Assembly: GCF_014640195.1 (NCBI RefSeq)
Contig: NZ_BMGM01000002.1
Span: forward strand, 186,001 to 250,000
Length of the DNA: 64,000 bases
Direction of reading: 5' to 3'
Origin: Psychroflexus planctonicus
Lineage (GTDB): Bacteria; Bacteroidota; Bacteroidia; Flavobacteriales; Flavobacteriaceae
Under the pieces are notes generated by a model, which saw only the letters and a program-made list of their open reading frames with translations, ran no database searches and had not been told where the DNA came from. Shown here in pieces: positions 53,482 through 62,528 of this stretch. Made by a program: the position numbers and the translations under genes. Numbering within the stretch: position 1 is the first letter of the stretch; every line of letters starts with the position of its first letter.

Positions 53482-54666
53482 TTATGCTAAAACAGACTTG
53501 ATTCGTTTAAATGCTTCTTTGATGTCATTTTCACTAGCAGCATAAGATATTCTAATGCAGTTTGGATTTCCAAAAGCTTCGCCAGTTACTGTTGCAACAT
53601 TGGCTTCTTCTAACAAGAATAAACTAAAATCTGATGCATTATTAATTTGATGCTTACCTAGTTGTTTTCCAAAAAAACTACTCACATTTGGAAATACATA
53701 AAAAGCACCTTCGGGTACATTTGAAGAGAAACCATCTAAGTCTTCAACTAAATCCAATACTAATTTTCTTCTTTCTTTGAATTTATCAATCATGAACTGA
53801 ATTTCAGAAATCGGTGCATCTAAAGCAGCGATAACTGCTCGTTGAGCAATACAATTGGCGCCACTTGTAACTTGACCTTGTAATTTGGTGCAGGCTTTAG
53901 CAATGTATTCTGGAGCGCCGATGTAACCAATACGCCAACCTGTCATTGAATAGGCTTTAGAAACTCCATTAACGGTTACTGTTCGATCTTTCATAAAATC
54001 GATTTGCGCCATGGAGAATTTTTCATCTGAAAAATTAATGTGCTCGTAAATTTCATCACTTACCACTACAATTTGTGGATAATTCTTTAAGATTTCAGCT
54101 AAAGCACGCAATTCATTTTCGCTGTATACTGAACCAGAAGGATTACAAGGGGAACTATACCAAATCATTTTTGTTTTTGGTGTAATTGCCTTTTCCAATT
54201 GCTCAGGAGTCATTTTAAAATCGGTTTCCAAAACAGTTGGAACTTCAACCGCTGTTGCTCCAGTAAGTTGAACTATATCACGATAACTCACCCAATAAGG
54301 ACAAGGCAAAATAACTTCATCTCCAGGATTTAAAATTGCGTTTGCTATATTGTACAAAGATTGTTTAGCTCCTGTAGAAACTACAATTTGACTTAATTTG
54401 TATTCTAAGTTATTGTCTCTTTTGAATTTACCTTGTATACTTTCTTTTAATTCTTGGTATCCATCTACTGGAGTGTAGGAGTGGTAATTTTCATCTATTG
54501 CTTTTTTAGCTGCTTCTTTAATGAAATCTGGGGTGTTAAAGTCGGGTTCCCCTAAGCTTAAACCAATAATGTCTTTTCCTTGACTTTTTAATTCTCTAGC
54601 TTTCGCTGCCATAGCTAAGGTTGCAGAAGTTTGCAATCCATTTACTTTATCAGAAAGTGTATTCAT
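53482..54666 (-). CDS. aspC: Class I pyridoxal-phosphate aminotransferase (aspartate aminotransferase-like)
   Basis: 394 residues. PLP-binding Lys237 in NGVSKAYSMTGWRIGY, the substrate-carboxylate Arg in NCIRISYAAS, SSPCNPSGSVYS and SDEIYEHI mark subgroup I-gamma aspartate aminotransferases. It exchanges amino groups between aspartate and 2-oxoglutarate, though some members prefer aromatic amino acids or prephenate. It follows the desaturase gene by 11 bp in a two-gene operon. Confidence 0.92.
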   Translation of the reverse strand: MNTLSDKVNGLQTSATLAMAAKARELKSQGKDIIGLSLGEPDFNTPDFIKEAAKKAIDENYHSYTPVDGYQELKESIQGKFKRDNNLEYKLSQIVVSTGAKQSLYNIANAILNPGDEVILPCPYWVSYRDIVQLTGATAVEVPTVLETDFKMTPEQLEKAITPKTKMIWYSSPCNPSGSVYSENELRALAEILKNYPQIVVVSDEIYEHINFSDEKFSMAQIDFMKDRTVTVNGVSKAYSMTGWRIGYIGAPEYIAKACTKLQGQVTSGANCIAQRAVIAALDAPISEIQFMIDKFKERRKLVLDLVEDLDGFSSNVPEGAFYVFPNVSSFFGKQLGKHQINNASDFSLFLLEEANVATVTGEAFGNPNCIRISYAASENDIKEAFKRIKSVLA

Positions 54667-54677
54667 TTGTATTCTAC

Positions 54678-55772
54678 TTATGCTATTTGTGGTTGAGTTC
54701 CTAATTCTTTTAAATATTTGTAGTGAGAAATTATGGCTTCTCTAGTGCTTTTATATTCAAAATAAGGTAAATTATATTCTTGTGCAGTTTCTTTTACAAT
54801 ACTTCTAATCTTACTATAATGAATGTGACTAATATTCGGAAAAATATGATGCTCTACTTGATGGTTTAATCCACCTGTAAACCAACCTACTAATTTGTTT
54901 TTAACTGAAAAATTTGCCGTAGTAAACAATTGATGCGTAACCCAAGCGTGCTCGAATTTTAAATCTTTTGTTGGAATTGGCATTAAGGTGTTTTCGGTAA
55001 CGTGAGCCAACTGAAAAACAACACTTAAAATTAAGCCTGCAGTAAAATGCATAGCTAAAAAGCCAATAATTACCATCCACCATGTTAATTCTGTAAACAC
55101 AATAGGTGTTACAATCCACAACAAAATATAAGCAATTTTACTAATGGCTACCGTGCTCCATTGCTTGAACGGATTCGGTAATTTACCATAAGAAAGTTTT
55201 TGCTTTAAATATTTTCTAGATTGTCTAAAATCAGTAGTTATTGCCCAATTAATAGTCAATAAACCATATAAGAAAAAAGAATAAATATGTTGAAATTTAT
55301 GGAACTTTCTCCATTTAACTTCAGGAGTAAAGCGAACAATTTGTCCTACGCTAATATCTTCATCATGTCCGTGTACATTGGTATAGGTGTGGTGCAAGAC
55401 ATTGTGTTGTACTTGCCAGTTGTATACGTTACCTGCAAGAATGTAAATACTTCCGCCCATTAATTTATTTACCCATTTCTTTTTAGAATAGGTGCCGTGA
55501 TTTCCATCATGCATGATATTCATACCAACGCCAGCCATTCCAACTCCCATAGTAATTGCCATAAGCAATTTAACCCAAGGAGCAAAAGGAGTAAAAAGAA
55601 TGATTAGGTAAGGAGCTAAAAATAAAGAAAACATGATTACACTTTTTAAATGTAACTTCCAGTTTCCTGTTTTTGAGATTTGATTGTCTTTGAAATAAGC
55701 ATTTACACGTTTGTTTAGCGTACGAATGAACTCTTTAGATTCTGCTCTCGAGAAGCGAATAGGACTTGCCAT
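54678..55772 (-). CDS. Fatty acid desaturase (acyl-lipid/acyl-CoA type)
   Basis: 364 residues. Three histidine boxes that bind the di-iron centre: HDGNHGTYS (about 98-106), QHNVLHHTY (about 130-138) and HQVEHHIFP (about 315-323); four membrane segments between them. The HxxHH third box with Gln (QVEHH) is typical of front-end or delta-5/6-type enzymes without a fused cytochrome b5. It introduces double bonds into membrane acyl chains, useful in cold or marine settings. It is first in an operon with aspC. Confidence 0.93.
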   Translation of the reverse strand: MASPIRFSRAESKEFIRTLNKRVNAYFKDNQISKTGNWKLHLKSVIMFSLFLAPYLIILFTPFAPWVKLLMAITMGVGMAGVGMNIMHDGNHGTYSKKKWVNKLMGGSIYILAGNVYNWQVQHNVLHHTYTNVHGHDEDISVGQIVRFTPEVKWRKFHKFQHIYSFFLYGLLTINWAITTDFRQSRKYLKQKLSYGKLPNPFKQWSTVAISKIAYILLWIVTPIVFTELTWWMVIIGFLAMHFTAGLILSVVFQLAHVTENTLMPIPTKDLKFEHAWVTHQLFTTANFSVKNKLVGWFTGGLNHQVEHHIFPNISHIHYSKIRSIVKETAQEYNLPYFEYKSTREAIISHYKYLKELGTQPQIA

Positions 55773-55851
55773 ATAATATAATTTGTATCAATTCAAAAAT
55801 AGGTCATTAGCTTGATATAACATATTTTTTAAGCATAAAGTTTATACAAGT

Positions 55852-56508
55852 ATGGACTTTCGTATTTTTGCCCAAAAAATTACTTTGGTAGAAATACAAA
55901 AACACTTTCCTGACTTATCAGACCGCCAAATTGAACAATTTATACAAATAGCCGATTTGTATAAAGATTGGAATCAAAAAATAAATGTGGTTTCGCGTAA
56001 AGATATAGACGAAATTTATACAAGACACGTCCTGCATTCATTAGCAATTGCAAAATTGAATCCTTTTTTACCAGAAACTACAATTCTTGATGTTGGAACT
56101 GGTGGTGGTTTCCCTGGAATTCCATTGGCCATTTTATATCCTGAATGCCATTTTACTTTGGTAGATAGCATCGGAAAAAAAATTAAGGTGGTGAATGAAG
56201 TAATTGAAGGTTTACAACTTCAAAATGTCAAAACGGTAAACGATCGTGTAGAAAACATTACAGGTCAATATGAGTTCATTGTAAGTAGAGCAGTTGCTGC
56301 CATGCCAACATTTACACATTGGGTAAAAGGAAAAATGTCTAGCAATTCTAGACACGAACGTCGAAATGGAATTTTATATCTAAAAGGAGGCGACTTAACT
56401 GAAGAACTCGCGCCATATAGCAATGCAGAAATTTTTAATTTAGAAGAATTATTCAGTGATTCCTTTTTTGAGACAAAAAAATTGGTGTACTTACCTAGAA
56501 AAAAATAA
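55852..56508 (+). CDS. rsmG: 16S rRNA (guanine-527-N7)-methyltransferase RsmG
   Basis: 218 residues. SAM-binding motif LDVGTGGGFPGIPLAI, DSIGKKIKVVNEV, and VSRAVAAMPTF match RsmG/GidB. The N-terminal helices contain NQKINVVSRKDIDEIYTRHV. It methylates G527 of 16S rRNA in the decoding region. Its TAA stop overlaps the ATG of the TlpA-like gene. A little ahead lies the divergent desaturase operon, 79 bp away. Confidence 0.96.
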   Translation: MDFRIFAQKITLVEIQKHFPDLSDRQIEQFIQIADLYKDWNQKINVVSRKDIDEIYTRHVLHSLAIAKLNPFLPETTILDVGTGGGFPGIPLAILYPECHFTLVDSIGKKIKVVNEVIEGLQLQNVKTVNDRVENITGQYEFIVSRAVAAMPTFTHWVKGKMSSNSRHERRNGILYLKGGDLTEELAPYSNAEIFNLEELFSDSFFETKKLVYLPRKK

Positions 56509-57098
56509 TGAAAAAAGATAAAAATTCAGATTCAAAAAAATCTTGGATTGTTAAGAATTGGAGCAATGTTTTGTTTGTGATTTTGGTAATTTTATTTTTA
56601 ATACCATCAACGCGCTTTCAGTTGCAAGTTTTCATCAAGAGAACTTTTTCATTTAGTCCTTCTATTGAAAATGAAGAAAAGTTAAACCAACTCGAAGATT
56701 ACAATTGGCTGCTTCTAGATCAAAACAAACAAAATGCAAACCTTAGTTCTTCTGAAGGGAAAGTAGTCTTAATAAATTTTTGGGCTACATGGTGTGGACC
56801 TTGTGTAGCTGAAATGCCTGATTTACAAGAATTATATAATACACATAAAGGAGAAGTTGATTTTTACTTTATAGCCAGGGATGAAAAAGATGCCGTATTT
56901 AATTTTTTAGCTAAGGAAGACTATAACTTACCAATCTATTTCGAAAAACAAAATCCCCCAGATTTGCTTCAAAGTAATCAGCTGCCAACCACATATGTAA
57001 TAGATAAAAAAGGAAATATTTGGATTAAAAAAACCGGAGCAGCGAGTTGGAATTCTAATGAAATAAACAATTTAATTCAACGCTTAAGTGAAGAATAG
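56508..57098 (+). CDS. TlpA-like membrane-anchored thioredoxin
   Basis: 196 residues. A basic N-terminus and one membrane segment (VLFVILVILFLIPSTRF) put the C-terminal thioredoxin fold in the periplasm. The redox site is WATWCGPCVAEMP with Cys96 and Cys99, and the cis-Pro loop is QLPTTYVIDKKG. It probably reduces disulfides, for instance in cytochrome c maturation or of other envelope proteins. The start overlaps the rsmG stop by one base. Confidence 0.9.
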   Translation: MKKDKNSDSKKSWIVKNWSNVLFVILVILFLIPSTRFQLQVFIKRTFSFSPSIENEEKLNQLEDYNWLLLDQNKQNANLSSSEGKVVLINFWATWCGPCVAEMPDLQELYNTHKGEVDFYFIARDEKDAVFNFLAKEDYNLPIYFEKQNPPDLLQSNQLPTTYVIDKKGNIWIKKTGAASWNSNEINNLIQRLSEE

Positions 57099-57134
57099 CC
57101 TAAATTCAATACAAATGCGATTATAAAGATTTAC

Positions 57135-57142
57135 TATATTTG
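57135..57142 (+). promoter_or_regulatory. Probable promoter of the small membrane protein / xseAB genes
   Basis: TATATTTG matches TAnnTTTG, 22-32 nt before the candidate start codons. The -33 element is not clear. Confidence 0.45.
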
Positions 57143-57173
57143 CGGATTCAAAAAAAATGGATGCATGGGAATG

Positions 57174-57350
57174 ATGAATAAAAATACAGTTCTAGGGTAT
57201 GCTACCTTAATAATGATCATTGTTGGAATTGGTTTAATTATTTTAGGAGCAACTAAATATAGCGAAATTGCGGGTTGGGGTTTTGCGTCGGTAGGCATTG
57301 GTTTTTTTGCAATTGCTTGGGTTTTTAACGCCTTAAAAGGAAGAATGTAA
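57174..57350 (+). CDS. Small two-helix membrane protein
   Basis: 58 residues from the ATG at 57174 (an ATG three codons earlier is possible). Two hydrophobic segments fill most of it: YATLIMIIVGIGLIILGATKY and WGFASVGIGFFAIAWVFNAL, ending KGRM. I believe it belongs to a flavobacterial family labelled CAL67264-type membrane protein. Function unknown. It lies between a TlpA-like gene and xseA, 9 bp before the latter, with its own -7 motif. Confidence 0.78.
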   Translation: MNKNTVLGYATLIMIIVGIGLIILGATKYSEIAGWGFASVGIGFFAIAWVFNALKGRM

Positions 57351-57359
57351 ACTTGTAAT

Positions 57360-58751
57360 TTGTCTGATATAAAAGTATATCAACTTTCTGATATTGGTAA
57401 AAGTCTCCAAAATATGATTGAGACGCATTACCAATCAGGATTTTGGATTAAAGCTGAAATTTCAAAACTGAATTTTTACCCCAAAACCGGTCATTGTTTT
57501 CCCGACTTAGTCGAACGAAAAGACGGTAAAATTAAAGCGCAGATGCGTTCGATTATCTGGTCTACGCATTATCAGAAAATCAATAAAAACTTCTTGAAAA
57601 TTGCGAAGACTCCTTTAGAAGATGGAATGAATATTTTGTTCCGAGCCAAGCTCAGTTTTCATCAAACCTATGGTTTTTCGCTCCAAATTTTACGTATCGA
57701 TCCGCAGTTTACTTTAGGTGAATTGGCTGTTGAAAAAGATAAATGCATTCAACAACTTCAACAAGAAGACTTATTTCATAAAAATAAGAAGTTAACATCG
57801 CCTGTGTTGATTAAACGTTTGGCTATCATCTCTTATAATACCAGTAAAGGGTATGCCGATTTTTTGAGCATTATAAATCAGTATAAAGAAAAATACAATT
57901 TACATTATCAACTTTTTCCTTCGCTTTTACAAGGCGATAAAGCAGAACAGCAACTAATTGAACAATTGCAGCTTATTGAAAAACGAAAAGACGCGTTTGA
58001 TGCAGTTTGTATTTTACGTGGTGGCGGTGGAGAAGTAGGTATGAATTGTTACAATAGTTATCAAGTTTCCAAAACTGTAGCTGAAATGAGTTTGCCAGTT
58101 TATACCGGAATTGGTCACTCTACCAATGAAACGGTTTGCGAAATGATAGCACACCAAAACTGTATTACACCAACCGATTTTGCTTATGAAGTAATTCAGA
58201 AATTTAAAGATTATGCTTTTCGAATTGAAACTGCACAAGATCAATTAAAAGCATGTATTTCTTCCATTTTTGTTACTGAAGAAGAAGAATTACTTCAATT
58301 GAGTACAAATTTTAAAAAGCAAGTTAAAAGCTTAGTGCGTTTTCAAAGTCAATTATTGCTACAGTTTAATAAACGTATGTATTCTGAATCTCCCAAACTG
58401 ATTAAAAAAGCTAAATTGAATTTGAAACAAATACAAAGTGGTATTAAAAGACAACCAGTATTTACGCTTCATGCTGCTCAGCAGCACATAAAGCATCAAC
58501 AGCATTTGCTACATATATTATCGAAAAAAAGTTTAGCAAATAAACACTTACTTTTAAAAAATCAAGAACATAGAATAAATTCCTTTTCGCCAGAACGTAT
58601 TTTACAACGTGGATATTCCTTAATTTTGAAAAATGGAAAAATTGTCACTGATTTTACATCTCTTAAAAAAGGAGATGTAATTGAAAATGTCACTTCTCAA
58701 GGAAAGATAAAAAGCAATATTAAAAGCATAGAACCCAATGAAAAAGATTAA
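57360..58751 (+). CDS. xseA: Exodeoxyribonuclease VII large subunit
   Basis: 463 residues, TTG start (57360). The N-terminal OB fold (FWIKAEISKLNFYPKTGHCF), the catalytic core VCILRGGGGEVGMNCYNSYQ, and TGIGHSTNETVCEMIAHQN / PTDFAYEVIQ are distinctive. A long coiled-coil region follows (about 285-410), then the C-terminal SPERILQRGYSLIL. It degrades single-stranded DNA processively together with XseB. It overlaps xseB by 14 bp. Confidence 0.95.
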   Translation: MSDIKVYQLSDIGKSLQNMIETHYQSGFWIKAEISKLNFYPKTGHCFPDLVERKDGKIKAQMRSIIWSTHYQKINKNFLKIAKTPLEDGMNILFRAKLSFHQTYGFSLQILRIDPQFTLGELAVEKDKCIQQLQQEDLFHKNKKLTSPVLIKRLAIISYNTSKGYADFLSIINQYKEKYNLHYQLFPSLLQGDKAEQQLIEQLQLIEKRKDAFDAVCILRGGGGEVGMNCYNSYQVSKTVAEMSLPVYTGIGHSTNETVCEMIAHQNCITPTDFAYEVIQKFKDYAFRIETAQDQLKACISSIFVTEEEELLQLSTNFKKQVKSLVRFQSQLLLQFNKRMYSESPKLIKKAKLNLKQIQSGIKRQPVFTLHAAQQHIKHQQHLLHILSKKSLANKHLLLKNQEHRINSFSPERILQRGYSLILKNGKIVTDFTSLKKGDVIENVTSQGKIKSNIKSIEPNEKD

Positions 58752-58938
58752 ATATAATAAGGCTTTAGAAGAATTAGAGCAAATTGTAGCGGAAATTGAA
58801 AACGAAGAAATTTCAGTTGACGATTTAGCTGAAAAAGTAGAACGAGCTTCAAAATTAATTCAAGCTTGTAAAGATACTTTGTCTAAAACGGAAGCAGATG
58901 TAGATAAGATTTTGAGTGGTTTAAATGAAGATGAATAA
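58738..58938 (+). CDS. xseB: Exodeoxyribonuclease VII small subunit
   Basis: 66 residues, normal length. The start KIKYNKALEELEQIVAEIEN and SVDDLAEKVERASKLIQACK are typical of XseB, an acidic all-helical hairpin. Six or so copies bind the coiled coil of each XseA subunit. It overlaps the end of xseA, giving co-translation, and is followed by a strong terminator. Confidence 0.95.
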   Translation: MKKIKYNKALEELEQIVAEIENEEISVDDLAEKVERASKLIQACKDTLSKTEADVDKILSGLNEDE

Positions 58939-58975
58939 TTTGATTAGCGATTTTTCTATTGCATTAGTCATATAA

Positions 58976-59007
58976 AAAAAAGCCTGCTCAATCGAGCAGG
59001 CTTTTTT
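58976..59007 (+). terminator. Bidirectional intrinsic terminator after xseB
   Basis: Stem AAAAAAGCCTGCTC / GAGCAGGCTTTTTT with loop AATC, between the convergent xseB and CT398-like genes. Confidence 0.93.
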
Positions 59008-59026
59008 AAAATATATAGTTAAGAAA

Positions 59027-59806
59027 TTAGATATTGGCAAATAAATTATGCATTTTATCTTCTTCTTCTTTTGCTAATTCTTGGTCTACTAAAATTCTAC
59101 CACTGTGCTCATCCGTCATAATTTTACGTCTTGAGCCAATTTCCATTTGCACTTGAGGTGGAATAGTGAAAAAAGATCCGCCTGCAGCTCCACGTTCTAT
59201 AGTAACAACTGCTAAGCCGTTTTTTACATTTTTACGAATACGATCATAAGCTTTCACCAAACGTTCTTCGATGTCTTTTTTCAATTCTTCAGCTTTTTTA
59301 GCTAAGGCATCTTCTTCTTTTTGGGTGTCTTTTAAAATGCCATCCAATTCAGATTTTTTGTGCTCTAAGTGATTTCTACGTTCTTCTAACTTGCTTTGTG
59401 TTTCTTCAATCACTTGTTTTTTGTGCTCAATTTTAGCACCAAATTCACGAATGTGTTTTTCGGCAAGTTCAATTTCTAATTCTTGGTATTCAATTTCCTT
59501 GCTTAAAGAATCAAACTCGCGATTGTTTCTAACGTTGTCTTGTTGATCCTTATATTTTTTGATCCGTGCATTTGCTTCGTCTATAAAGATTTTTTTGTCT
59601 TTAATAGCATTTTCAGCATCTTCTACTTCATTATGAAGTTTATCAACTCTTTTGCTTAGACCTTCAACTTCTGCATCTAAATCTTCTACTTCTAGAGGTA
59701 ATTCACCGCGCATGTTTCTGATTTCGTCAATGCGTGAATCTACAAGTTGTAAATCATACAATGCTCTTAATTTTTCTTCTATGCTAACCTCTTTTTTCTT
59801 TGCCAT
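59027..59806 (-). CDS. CT398-like coiled-coil protein with lost zinc ribbon
   Basis: About 259 residues from the ATG at 59806. Residues ~15-200 form a long charged coiled coil (VDKLHNEVEDAENAIKDKKI; KEIEYQELEIELAEKHIREF). The C-terminus aligns with the C4-type zinc ribbon of the CT398/CdsZ-like family, but the cysteines are gone: GAAGGSFFTIPPQVQ and MTDEHSGRILVD where the family has paired cysteines. The protein contains no cysteine at all. Family members are proposed to bind RNA/DNA or secretion and flagellar components. It overlaps Nif3-like by a few bases and is co-transcribed with it. Confidence 0.88.
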   Translation of the reverse strand: MAKKKEVSIEEKLRALYDLQLVDSRIDEIRNMRGELPLEVEDLDAEVEGLSKRVDKLHNEVEDAENAIKDKKIFIDEANARIKKYKDQQDNVRNNREFDSLSKEIEYQELEIELAEKHIREFGAKIEHKKQVIEETQSKLEERRNHLEHKKSELDGILKDTQKEEDALAKKAEELKKDIEERLVKAYDRIRKNVKNGLAVVTIERGAAGGSFFTIPPQVQMEIGSRRKIMTDEHSGRILVDQELAKEEEDKMHNLFANI

Positions 59807-59808
59807 AA

Positions 59809-60903
59809 TCAACTATATTGAATTGGGTTGGTATTTATTTCTGATAAAACGATTGCAAAATTAGTGAATTTTTCTCTAAGAAAAGCATGCAAAAGTGCTT
59901 TTGTATATTGCTCACTTTCATAATGTCCCACATCTGCTAAAAAGATGGTGTTTTCAGCTTGGTAAAAATCATGATATTTTAAATCTGCAGTTACATAAGC
60001 ATCTGCTTTACAGTTTTTTGCATTGGAAATTGCAAAAGCACCGCTTCCGCCCAAGACTGCCACTTTTTGAATGGATTTTCCTAAAAAAGTAGAATGGCGA
60101 ATTACGGGTGTTCCAAAAGTTTCTTTTAAATGACTAATAAATTCAATTTCCTGCATGGGTTGATCAAAAAAACCGCTCATGCCTATGCCGCGTTGCTGAT
60201 TGTAATTGTCTAAGGTTTCAACTTCGTAAGCTACTTCTTCATAAGGATGATGCTGGCGTAGCGCTTTTAAAACTTTACTTTTCAAGTGTGCATCAAATGT
60301 TATATTAATTTGAGTTTCCTTTTCAAAGTGTATTTTTCCTTTTTCACCAACTTGCGGATTGGATTCTGCATTACCTAAAAAACTACCTTCGCCTATTAAA
60401 GAAAAGCTGCAATTGGAATAGTTGCCAATGTTTCCAGCTCCAGCATCAAACAAAGCTTTTCGTAAATCGGTTGCATTTTTTGTTGGAACATAAGTGGTTA
60501 GTTTTTGAATACTTTCCTTTTTAGGAACTAAAATTTCAGTATTCTTTAAACCTAATTGTTTGCAGATTTGGTAATTTACTCCTTTATAATGATTGTCTAA
60601 AGCGGTGTGAATGGCATAAATAGCTATGTTGTTTTGTATAGCTTTAATCACGGTTCGTTCTACGTAAGTTTTGCCTGTTAATTTCTTTAATCCTTTGAAA
60701 ATAATAGGATGAAAAGCCACAATACAGTTGCAATTGTGTTGGATAGCTTCATCAATTGTACTTTCTAAACAATCTAATGTAACTAAAATACCACTGACAT
60801 TTTGCTGTGGACTTCCCACTAATAAACCCACATTGTCAAAATCTTCTGCGTAATGCGTTGGAGCAAAATCTTCTAATTGAGCAATAACTTCTTGTAGAAT
60901 CAT
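59809..60903 (-). CDS. Nif3-like dinuclear metal centre protein
   Basis: 364 residues. Metal-binding blocks at the two ends: HNCNCIVAFHPIIFKGLKKL and IHTALDNHYKGVNYQICKQL near the N-terminus, and FLADVGHYESEQYTKALLHA near the C-terminus, with VAVLGGSGAFAI. The central ~120 residues are the insertion domain of the longer YqfO-type members (CutA1-like). The catalytic role of the family is unsettled; GTP cyclohydrolase I type 2 labels exist. It overlaps the CT398-like gene by about four bases and is divergent from lpxK, 47 bp away. Confidence 0.92.
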   Translation of the reverse strand: MILQEVIAQLEDFAPTHYAEDFDNVGLLVGSPQQNVSGILVTLDCLESTIDEAIQHNCNCIVAFHPIIFKGLKKLTGKTYVERTVIKAIQNNIAIYAIHTALDNHYKGVNYQICKQLGLKNTEILVPKKESIQKLTTYVPTKNATDLRKALFDAGAGNIGNYSNCSFSLIGEGSFLGNAESNPQVGEKGKIHFEKETQINITFDAHLKSKVLKALRQHHPYEEVAYEVETLDNYNQQRGIGMSGFFDQPMQEIEFISHLKETFGTPVIRHSTFLGKSIQKVAVLGGSGAFAISNAKNCKADAYVTADLKYHDFYQAENTIFLADVGHYESEQYTKALLHAFLREKFTNFAIVLSEINTNPIQYS

Positions 60904-60950
60904 GAATTAATTTTTGAAATCATAAATATAAAAATTATACTTTCGTACAG

Positions 60951-61955
60951 ATGAAAATACTCAGAAAAATACTGCTTCCTTTTTCTGTGTTGTATGCACT
61001 GATTCTTCGTTTACGAAATTTTGCATACGACCAAAATTGGTTGCCTTCAACTTCGTTTCAATTTCCTATTATTTGTGTAGGGAATTTGAGTTTAGGCGGC
61101 ACAGGCAAGTCTCCCGCTATTGAATATTTAATTCGTCTGCTCGGTGAAAATTACAAAATAGCTACCTTAAGTCGTGGATATGGAAGAAAAACAACAGGTT
61201 TTCTAAAAGTTGAAAAAAATAATTTAGCACTTGAAGTAGGTGATGAGCCACTACAATTTAAAAATAAATATCCTGAAGTTGAAGTTGCCGTTGATGAAAA
61301 ACGCGTACGCGGAATTCAACATTTATTGAATAATAAAGATACCGATGTAATCTTGCTGGATGATGCTTTTCAACATCGAAAAGTAAAAGCAGGTTTTCAT
61401 ATTTTACTGAGCGTTTATGGCGATTTGTACATCAACGATTTTGTTTTACCAGCTGGAAATTTACGCGAACCTGTTTCGGGTGCTCAACGAGCAGATATCA
61501 TTATTATAACCAAATGTCCCGAAGACCTTTCTGTTGAAGAGCAAGAGCGAATTCAAAAAAAATTGAAGCTTCAAAAGCATCAAAAATTGTTTTTTGCTTA
61601 TATCGCTTATAAAGAAAACCTTATTTCAACTGAAAAAAAGAAAAAACTATCCGAACTAAAAAGTTATACTTTAGTTACGGGTATTGCCAATCCAAAACCC
61701 TTATTGAAGTTTTTAAAAACTGTAAATCCACCTGAAAAACACTTGGCATTTAAAGATCACCATAATTTTACGGCCGAAGAAATTAAAGCTTTACATCAAG
61801 AAGAATTGATTTTAACAACGGAAAAAGATTTCACGCGATTAAAAACTCAACTACCCAATCATAAATTATTTTACATTCCTATTGAAATGAAAATTCTCAA
61901 TCATGCGCAAGCTTTTGATGAAGCCGTTTTGGAGTATGTTTCAAATGCATCATAA
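60951..61955 (+). CDS. lpxK: Tetraacyldisaccharide 4'-kinase
   Basis: 334 residues. N-terminal membrane-proximal helix (ILLPFSVLYALILRLRNFAY), Walker A GNLSLGGTGKSPAIEYLI, the lipid A motif SRGYGRKTTGF, VDEKRVRGI, and LLDDAFQHRKVKAGFHILL with the catalytic Asp. It phosphorylates the lipid A disaccharide at the 4' position. It stands alone, with a 202-bp tandem-repeat region downstream. Confidence 0.96.
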   Translation: MKILRKILLPFSVLYALILRLRNFAYDQNWLPSTSFQFPIICVGNLSLGGTGKSPAIEYLIRLLGENYKIATLSRGYGRKTTGFLKVEKNNLALEVGDEPLQFKNKYPEVEVAVDEKRVRGIQHLLNNKDTDVILLDDAFQHRKVKAGFHILLSVYGDLYINDFVLPAGNLREPVSGAQRADIIIITKCPEDLSVEEQERIQKKLKLQKHQKLFFAYIAYKENLISTEKKKKLSELKSYTLVTGIANPKPLLKFLKTVNPPEKHLAFKDHHNFTAEEIKALHQEELILTTEKDFTRLKTQLPNHKLFYIPIEMKILNHAQAFDEAVLEYVSNAS

Positions 61956-62528
61956 CTAACTAATAATCTTTAGTTTATTTATTACCGTTTATTTTTGCCA
62001 CTAATTCACGAATGTTTGTTGAAGAGAATGTAAACTGAATTCGTGCATTCGTGGCATTGAATAAGAAAAGCACGTGAATAAAATTCAAATTATGCTTTGA
62101 ATTGTTGATGAAGTTTTAAGGAAGTTACCAAATCACAAATAATTGAAAAACTTGTTCTGGTGTTTTCATCCATAGTTTATTTATTACCGTTTATTTTTGT
62201 CACTAATTCACGAATGTTTGTTGAAGAGAATGTAAACTGAATTCGTGCATTCGTGGCATTGAATAAGAAAAGCACGTGAATAAAATTCAAATTATACTTT
62301 CAATTGTTGATGAAGTTTTAAGGAAACTACCAAATCACAAATAATTGAAAAACTTGTTCTGGTGTTTTCATCCATAGTTTATTTATTACCGTTTATTTTT
62401 GTCACTAATTCACGAATGTTTGTTGAAGAGAATGTAAACTGAATTCGTGCATTCGTGGCATTGAATAAGAAAAGCACGTGAATAAAATTCAAATTATACT
62501 TTCAATTGTTGATGAAGTTTTAAGGAAA
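61956..62528. other. Intergenic region made almost entirely of 202-bp tandem repeats
   Basis: 573 bp between the convergent lpxK and DUF1853 genes. Apart from 16 bp at the lpxK side it consists of two complete 202-bp units and the non-coding part of a third. Each unit includes a near-perfect hairpin (GCCACTAATTCACGAAT / ATTCGTGCATTCGTGGC) with a ~25-nt loop and a copy of the DUF1853 gene end. Confidence 0.9.
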
